8,794 nt of DNA from CAZMRQ01 sp964568795 (GTDB lineage: Bacteria > Pseudomonadota > Gammaproteobacteria > Comchoanobacterales > Comchoanobacteraceae): NCBI GenBank assembly GCA_964568795.1, contig CAZMRQ010000049.1, positions 1 through 8,794 of the forward strand. The letters run 5' to 3'. The position numbers were made by a program, and so were the translations under genes. Below the pieces are notes generated by a model. That model was not told where the DNA came from, ran no database searches, and saw nothing but the letters and a program-made list of their open reading frames with translations. Shown here one piece after another: positions 5,854 to 8,794 of the stretch (positions are counted from its first letter, which is position 1; every line of letters begins with the position of its first letter).

Positions 5854-6838
5854 TTGGTACCCTGTTATTTTCATGCTTATCCTTGGACTAAGCTTGCTAC
5901 TCTACGTCCTCCTTGATGGCTTTGATCTTGGTGTGGGACTGTTATTTTTTACTGCTGATGAAAAAGAAAAAGATACCATGCTGAGCGCAATAGGGCCTTT
6001 TTGGGATGCTAATGAAACTTGGTTGGTATTGAGTATTGGCGTGCTATTAGTAGCATTCCCTCATGCTCAAGGAATCGTTTTTACCACTTTGTACATACCC
6101 ACAACTGCAATGTTGATCGGCTTGATTTGCAGGGGAGTGTCATTTGATTTTCGTTCGAAAGCTAAAGCACCTCAAAAAAAGATGTGGGACACCCTTTTCT
6201 GGTTTGGCTCAGCCCTGACTTCTCTTTCTCAAGGATACATGCTGGGCCGCTATATTATGGGTTTCTCCTCAGCTCTGCAAGCGCAGATATTCGCCTGCTT
6301 CACTGCTCTGGCTCTCTTTTGTGGATACGGATTGCTTGGCGCCAGTTGGCTGATCCATAAAACTTCCGGTCAATTGCAAAGAAAAATGATTCAGCTGCTC
6401 CCCCGATACTGTTACATCATTATTCTCTGCTTGGTAGCCATTTACATTACCACCCCTCTATGCCTTAACTTCATCTCTGAACGCTGGTTAAAAATGCCGG
6501 ATGCCCTGATTTGTGTGCTAATCCCTTTTCTCAGCATTTTCATTATGGGATTACTCGCTAAAATAGGCCGTCATATGCCCTTTAGACAAGATAAGTTTTC
6601 TTGGTTGCCACTGTTGTGCACTGCAGTCATGTTCGTCTTGTCTTTCAATGCTTTGGCTTATAGCTTCTACCCTTATATCATCCCTGAACAAATGGATATT
6701 TGGCAAGCAGCTTCTGACCCAAAAACCTTGGACATGATATTATGGGGGGTCATCCTAGTATTGCCCTGTATCTTAAGCTATACCCTCATGTCCTATCGTT
6801 TATTCCATGGCAAGTCCAAGCCCCTAAGCTACGACTAA
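5834..6838 (+). CDS. cydB: Cytochrome bd-type quinol oxidase subunit II, CioB type
   Basis: CydB is the multispan partner that stabilises the heme-bearing subunit I. The 334-residue protein opens with NPDWYPVIFM at residues 5-14, typical of the family, then DGFDLGVG (28-35) and IGPFWDANETWLV (53-65), which are the hallmark motifs. RGVSFDFRSKA follows, and the rest is a series of about eight hydrophobic spans. The same frame stays open upstream to an ATG at 5630, but those 68 extra residues lie inside cydA in another frame and have no counterpart in CydB. The ATG at 5834 matches the family N-terminus and overlaps cydA by 20 bases. No small CydX-type gene follows; only 54 bases separate it from ung. 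It is shorter than E. coli CydB (379), as usual for CioB. Confidence 0.93.
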   Translation: MIFTNPDWYPVIFMLILGLSLLLYVLLDGFDLGVGLLFFTADEKEKDTMLSAIGPFWDANETWLVLSIGVLLVAFPHAQGIVFTTLYIPTTAMLIGLICRGVSFDFRSKAKAPQKKMWDTLFWFGSALTSLSQGYMLGRYIMGFSSALQAQIFACFTALALFCGYGLLGASWLIHKTSGQLQRKMIQLLPRYCYIIILCLVAIYITTPLCLNFISERWLKMPDALICVLIPFLSIFIMGLLAKIGRHMPFRQDKFSWLPLLCTAVMFVLSFNALAYSFYPYIIPEQMDIWQAASDPKTLDMILWGVILVLPCILSYTLMSYRLFHGKSKPLSYD

Positions 6839-6844
6839 CATTGA

Positions 6845-6873
6845 TTTGCATCCCACCTGTGATTTGCTATCAT
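6845..6873 (+). promoter_or_regulatory. Candidate promoter of ung
   Basis: TTTGCA (6845-6850; four of six consensus) is followed after 17 bases by an extended -10, TG-C-TATCAT (6865-6873). Initiation near 6880 would leave a leader of about 13 bases holding the ribosome binding site GGAG (6883-6886). This would let ung be expressed independently of the oxidase operon, although read-through is also possible because no terminator separates them. Confidence 0.42.
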
Positions 6874-6892
6874 AAGCAATACGGAGAAAATA

Positions 6893-7576
6893 ATGGATCA
6901 TCATGAACCCGCCTGGACCACTGCTCTGAGCGCAGAAAAAGAGAAAGAATACTTTAAAAAATTATTGCGTTATGTCCATCAGGATAGTCAACAATACCCT
7001 GTGTATCCTAGTCCTGAAAATCGCTTTTTGGCACTCAAACTCACGCCTTTGTCTGCTGTCAAAGTAGTCATTTTAGGTCAAGACCCTTATCACGGTCCTG
7101 GACAGGCCCATGGGTTAAGTTTCTCAGTCCCTGAAAGCACCCCTAAACCGCCTTCATTGAAAAACATTTTTAAAGAACTCAGCTCTGACTGCCAGATAGA
7201 CGAACCCCCACATGGCTGCCTGATTCATTGGGCAAAACAGGGTGTTTTATTGCTCAATACAAGTTTATCTGTCCGCCATGGATCAGCAGGCTCTCACAGT
7301 CAGATAGGCTGGGAACAATTCACAGATAAAGTAATAAAAACAATCAGTGTGTCTCGCCGACATGTTGTTTTTCTTCTATGGGGAGCACACGCTCAAAAAA
7401 AATCTCAGTTGATTGATAAAAACAATCATTGTATTCTCACAGCTCCACACCCATCACCACTCTCTGCACACCGTGGTTTTTTAGGTTGCAAGCACTTCTC
7501 ACAAACCAATAACTATCTCACACAGCATAATCTTGAAGCTATTGTGTGGGAAAATAAAACGCACAATGAGGCCTGA
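6893..7576 (+). CDS. ung: Uracil-DNA glycosylase, family 1
   Basis: Ung excises uracil from DNA as the first step of base excision repair. The 227-residue product is close to E. coli Ung (229), and its key residues fall at almost the same numbers. The water-activating motif GQDPYHGPGQAHGLSFSV begins at 62, with Asp64 and the Tyr66 that excludes thymine. GVLLLNTSLSVRHGSAGSH carries the uracil-reading Asn and the Ser-rich DNA contact. HPSPLSA at 186-192 carries His186 and the intercalating Leu190. HRGFLGCKHFSQTN follows. GGAG, 6 bases before ATG 6893, supports the start. The gene stands between the oxidase operon and a convergent tRNA, whose 3' end is only 6 bases from the stop codon. No sign of decay. 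Confidence 0.96.
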   Translation: MDHHEPAWTTALSAEKEKEYFKKLLRYVHQDSQQYPVYPSPENRFLALKLTPLSAVKVVILGQDPYHGPGQAHGLSFSVPESTPKPPSLKNIFKELSSDCQIDEPPHGCLIHWAKQGVLLLNTSLSVRHGSAGSHSQIGWEQFTDKVIKTISVSRRHVVFLLWGAHAQKKSQLIDKNNHCILTAPHPSPLSAHRGFLGCKHFSQTNNYLTQHNLEAIVWENKTHNEA

Positions 7577-7582
7577 TAAAAA

Positions 7583-7656
7583 CGCGCCCGGAGGGATTCG
7601 AACCCCCGACCGTCTGGTTCGAAGCCAGATACTCTATCCAGCTGAGCTACGGGCGC
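7583..7656 (-). tRNA. tRNA-Arg (anticodon UCG), CCA not encoded
   Basis: Read on the minus strand, a complete cloverleaf is visible. The acceptor is GCGCCCG paired with CGGGCGC, followed by T8 A9. The D-arm is GCTC/GAGT with a GG in its loop. The anticodon stem TCTGG/CCAGA encloses loop CTTCGAA, so the anticodon is TCG. The variable loop is 5 bases, and the T-arm has loop TTCGAAT. Arginine identity elements known from E. coli fit: A in the D-loop after GG, C35, and G73 as discriminator (position 7583). The bases after the discriminator are TTTTT, so CCA must be added after transcription, and that T-run may help end transcription. UCG would read CGA and other CGN codons. Its 5' side faces the ankyrin gene spacer. 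Confidence 0.97.
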
Positions 7657-7665
7657 ACTGAGCTA

Positions 7666-7695
7666 AATATACACCGAAATTAATCATTTTGCCAG
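7666..7695 (-). promoter_or_regulatory. Candidate promoter of tRNA-Arg
   Basis: On the minus strand TATATT (complement of 7666-7671) lies 9 bases before the mature tRNA 5' end. An 18-base spacer separates it from CTGGCA (complement of 7690-7695; four of six consensus). Initiation would leave a leader of only a few bases. The sequence TAGCTCAG occurs both just upstream of the tRNA and within its D-arm, 15 bases apart. Confidence 0.38.
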
Positions 7696-7710
7696 TACAC
7701 AAGCCATTGC

Positions 7711-7749
7711 AAAAAAAAACTTATTGGCCATCGCGCATTAATGCCAATA
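7711..7749 (-). terminator. Rho-independent terminator, minus strand
   Basis: On the minus strand TATTGGC (complement of 7743-7749) pairs perfectly with GCCAATA (complement of 7722-7728) across a 14-base loop. After two bases it is followed by nine consecutive T (complement of 7711-7719). It lies about 145 bases past the ankyrin gene stop and would end that transcript before the tRNA promoter. The stem has only three G-C pairs, so strength is uncertain. Confidence 0.6.
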
Positions 7750-7893
7750 CCAATGCTCATACAATCCTAGTACTGATTGGTCAATTTATCTAAATATTTT
7801 TGAACTTCTGATCAGTGCACATCCATTTATGTATAATTTCTGTAAAATAACGGGCAATCATTCTTTTCCTCTGTTTTTATAGATTATAATTTC

Positions 7894-8778
7894 CTACATC
7901 TTCCTTAGTGATAACCCCGGGCTTATATGATTCTCTATCATTTTAACTATCTCTGTGCCCCCGCTCTGTTTTGCATACCACAGTGCTGTCTTGCCATAGA
8001 CATCTTGCACAGATACATCAATTCCTTCTTTTTTCAATAGCTCCTTCACGACCTCTGTGTGTCCCTTCTCTGCTGCCAACATCAGTGCTGTCTTGCCATC
8101 TCCATCTTTCGCATTCACATCTGCACCCCTGTCTAACAGCAACGTCACTATTTCTGTGTGTCCCCCCTCTGCTGCCCATATAAGGACTGGATCTCCTTTT
8201 ATTCTCACACCTTTAAATTCTGCTCCTTTCTCCAATAGCAGTTTCACTGTATCTAGGTGTTCCCCCTCTGCTGCATATATCAGTGCTGTATCACCATCGT
8301 TATTTTTCGCATTCACATCTGCACCCCTGTCTAACAGCAGTTTCACTATATCTATGTGTCCACTTACGGCTGCTTTCATCAGTACTGTCTCGCCAAATAG
8401 ACGTTTCATTTTCAAATTTGCCCCCCTATCTATAAGCAATGATGTATTACTGTGGTGCCCCATGCTGGCTTCTTTTACCAACAAAGTATTCTTGTTTTTC
8501 ACTGGATCACTGTGACTGATGTATATGCGCAACTGCTCCTCTGACAACATGACTTGACCCTTTATATAGTCATTCACTTTCTCCTCTGCTAGTTCAACTT
8601 CCCATTGGCACAGAGAATCTTCATTGGCATTCGCTTCCCAGTCATCCCATACTTTGAGTGCCCCTTCAAGCCTTGTGTTATAGTCCTGTTTTACTCGTGT
8701 TTCTAGCTCTTCTTTTGTGTATAGCCTTTCCTTTAATGGGCTGTCTACCGTTGCTTGCAGCTCGGTGTATAAACCCAT
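7894..8778 (-). CDS. Ankyrin-repeat protein (5' end may continue past the window)
   Basis: The product (294 residues from ATG 8778) has no signal peptide or membrane span. Residues 1-95 are rich in charged residues and aromatics and match no family I know. A degenerate ankyrin unit lies at about 96-127. Four clear 33-34-residue units follow at 128-160, 161-193, 194-226 and 227-260, with hallmarks such as GHIDIVKLLLDRGADVNAK and TALMLAAEKGHTEVV, and a partial unit closes the protein at 261-284. Ankyrin repeats bind other proteins; in host-associated bacteria they often occur in secreted effectors, but no secretion signal is recognisable. AAGGAG stands only 2 bases before this ATG, closer than usual. 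The frame stays open to the window edge, so the true start may be upstream. The neighbouring genes are housekeeping. The binding partner and function are unknown. Confidence 0.86.
   Translation of the reverse strand: MGLYTELQATVDSPLKERLYTKEELETRVKQDYNTRLEGALKVWDDWEANANEDSLCQWEVELAEEKVNDYIKGQVMLSEEQLRIYISHSDPVKNKNTLLVKEASMGHHSNTSLLIDRGANLKMKRLFGETVLMKAAVSGHIDIVKLLLDRGADVNAKNNDGDTALIYAAEGEHLDTVKLLLEKGAEFKGVRIKGDPVLIWAAEGGHTEIVTLLLDRGADVNAKDGDGKTALMLAAEKGHTEVVKELLKKEGIDVSVQDVYGKTALWYAKQSGGTEIVKMIENHISPGLSLRKM
7999..8397 (-). repeat. Tandem 99-base units encoding ankyrin repeats
   Basis: Units begin on the minus strand at 8397, 8298, 8199 and 8100, the last having one extra codon. Units 1 and 3 share a perfect 35-base match (8305-8339 and 8107-8141, offset 198 bases) and remain similar on both sides. 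That is more than protein-level constraint needs, so it points to a recent duplication or gene conversion of a two-repeat block. Confidence 0.8.
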
Positions 8779-8794
8779 GACTCCTTCATCAATA

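Larger units (their letters stand above)
7657..7893. other. AT-rich spacer between tRNA-Arg and the ankyrin gene
   Basis: No coding frame is supported here. The spacer holds the tRNA promoter candidate and the minus-strand terminator. It also has a perfect TATAAT at 7832-7837 on the plus strand with only a poor -35 partner, and that hexamer may be chance in AT-rich DNA. No tRNA-end duplication or insertion-sequence end is visible. Confidence 0.6.

Noticed and set aside
6839..6892. Small CydX-like gene after cydB
   Set aside because: The 54-base gap is too short and holds no start codon with a hydrophobic frame.
7832..7837. Perfect TATAAT as a plus-strand promoter antisense to the ankyrin gene
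   Set aside because: No acceptable -35 box at 16-18 bases and the region is AT-rich, so the hexamer alone is not enough.
7999..8397. CRISPR-like array
   Set aside because: The periodicity is 99 bases, in frame and coding for ankyrin repeats, with no short repeat-spacer pattern.
7971..8515. Plus-strand open frames opposite the ankyrin gene
   Set aside because: Their Ser/Pro/Cys-rich repeated translations are reverse complements of the ankyrin repeats and show no independent coding signal.
7583..8794. Genomic island inserted at tRNA-Arg carrying the ankyrin gene
   Set aside because: Integration usually uses the tRNA 3' end, which here faces ung; the ankyrin gene is on the 5' side, and no integrase or duplicated tRNA end is visible.

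Overview
The window looks like a gammaproteobacterial chromosome of moderate GC. The basis is RluB, YciB, BolA, DapA, an Ung of almost E. coli geometry, and a quinol oxidase operon of the cyanide-insensitive bd type. An ankyrin-repeat protein at the right end hints at a host-associated lineage, possibly Legionellales-like. No marker here fixes the genus, so that is inference only.

Layout. Positions 1-97 hold an edge fragment whose strand cannot be settled. Positions 172-1361 carry rluB (23S rRNA pseudouridine synthase) and, overlapping its stop codon, a small membrane protein with a TPR-like tail. A minus-strand alpha/beta hydrolase (1375-2172) meets them tail to tail. Divergent from the hydrolase is a tight pair, yciB (inner-membrane septation protein) and bolA, sharing 8 bases (2241-3036). 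dapA (3006-3863, minus; lysine and diaminopimelate synthesis) converges on bolA and overlaps it by 31 bases.

Divergent from dapA is a three-gene operon: a GbsR/MarR-type repressor, then cydA/cioA and cydB/cioB (about 4004-6838). The repressor and cydA overlap by 4 bases, cydA and cydB by 20, so the oxidase and its probable regulator appear translationally coupled. The oxidase subunits keep their heme ligands and quinol-site residues, but subunit I is short with a reduced Q-loop. ung (uracil-DNA glycosylase) follows with its own probable promoter. It is separated by 6 bases from a convergent tRNA-Arg (anticodon UCG) that does not encode CCA.

The last 1.1 kb is an AT-rich spacer containing a minus-strand terminator, followed by the ankyrin-repeat gene. 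Its start may lie at or beyond the window edge.

Most of the window is housekeeping, and I see no clear sign of an undescribed multi-gene system. The points most worth a second look are the repressor-oxidase operon with its candidate operators, the DapA lacking lysine-feedback residues, the rluB-coupled membrane/TPR protein, and the ankyrin protein with its recently duplicated repeat DNA.
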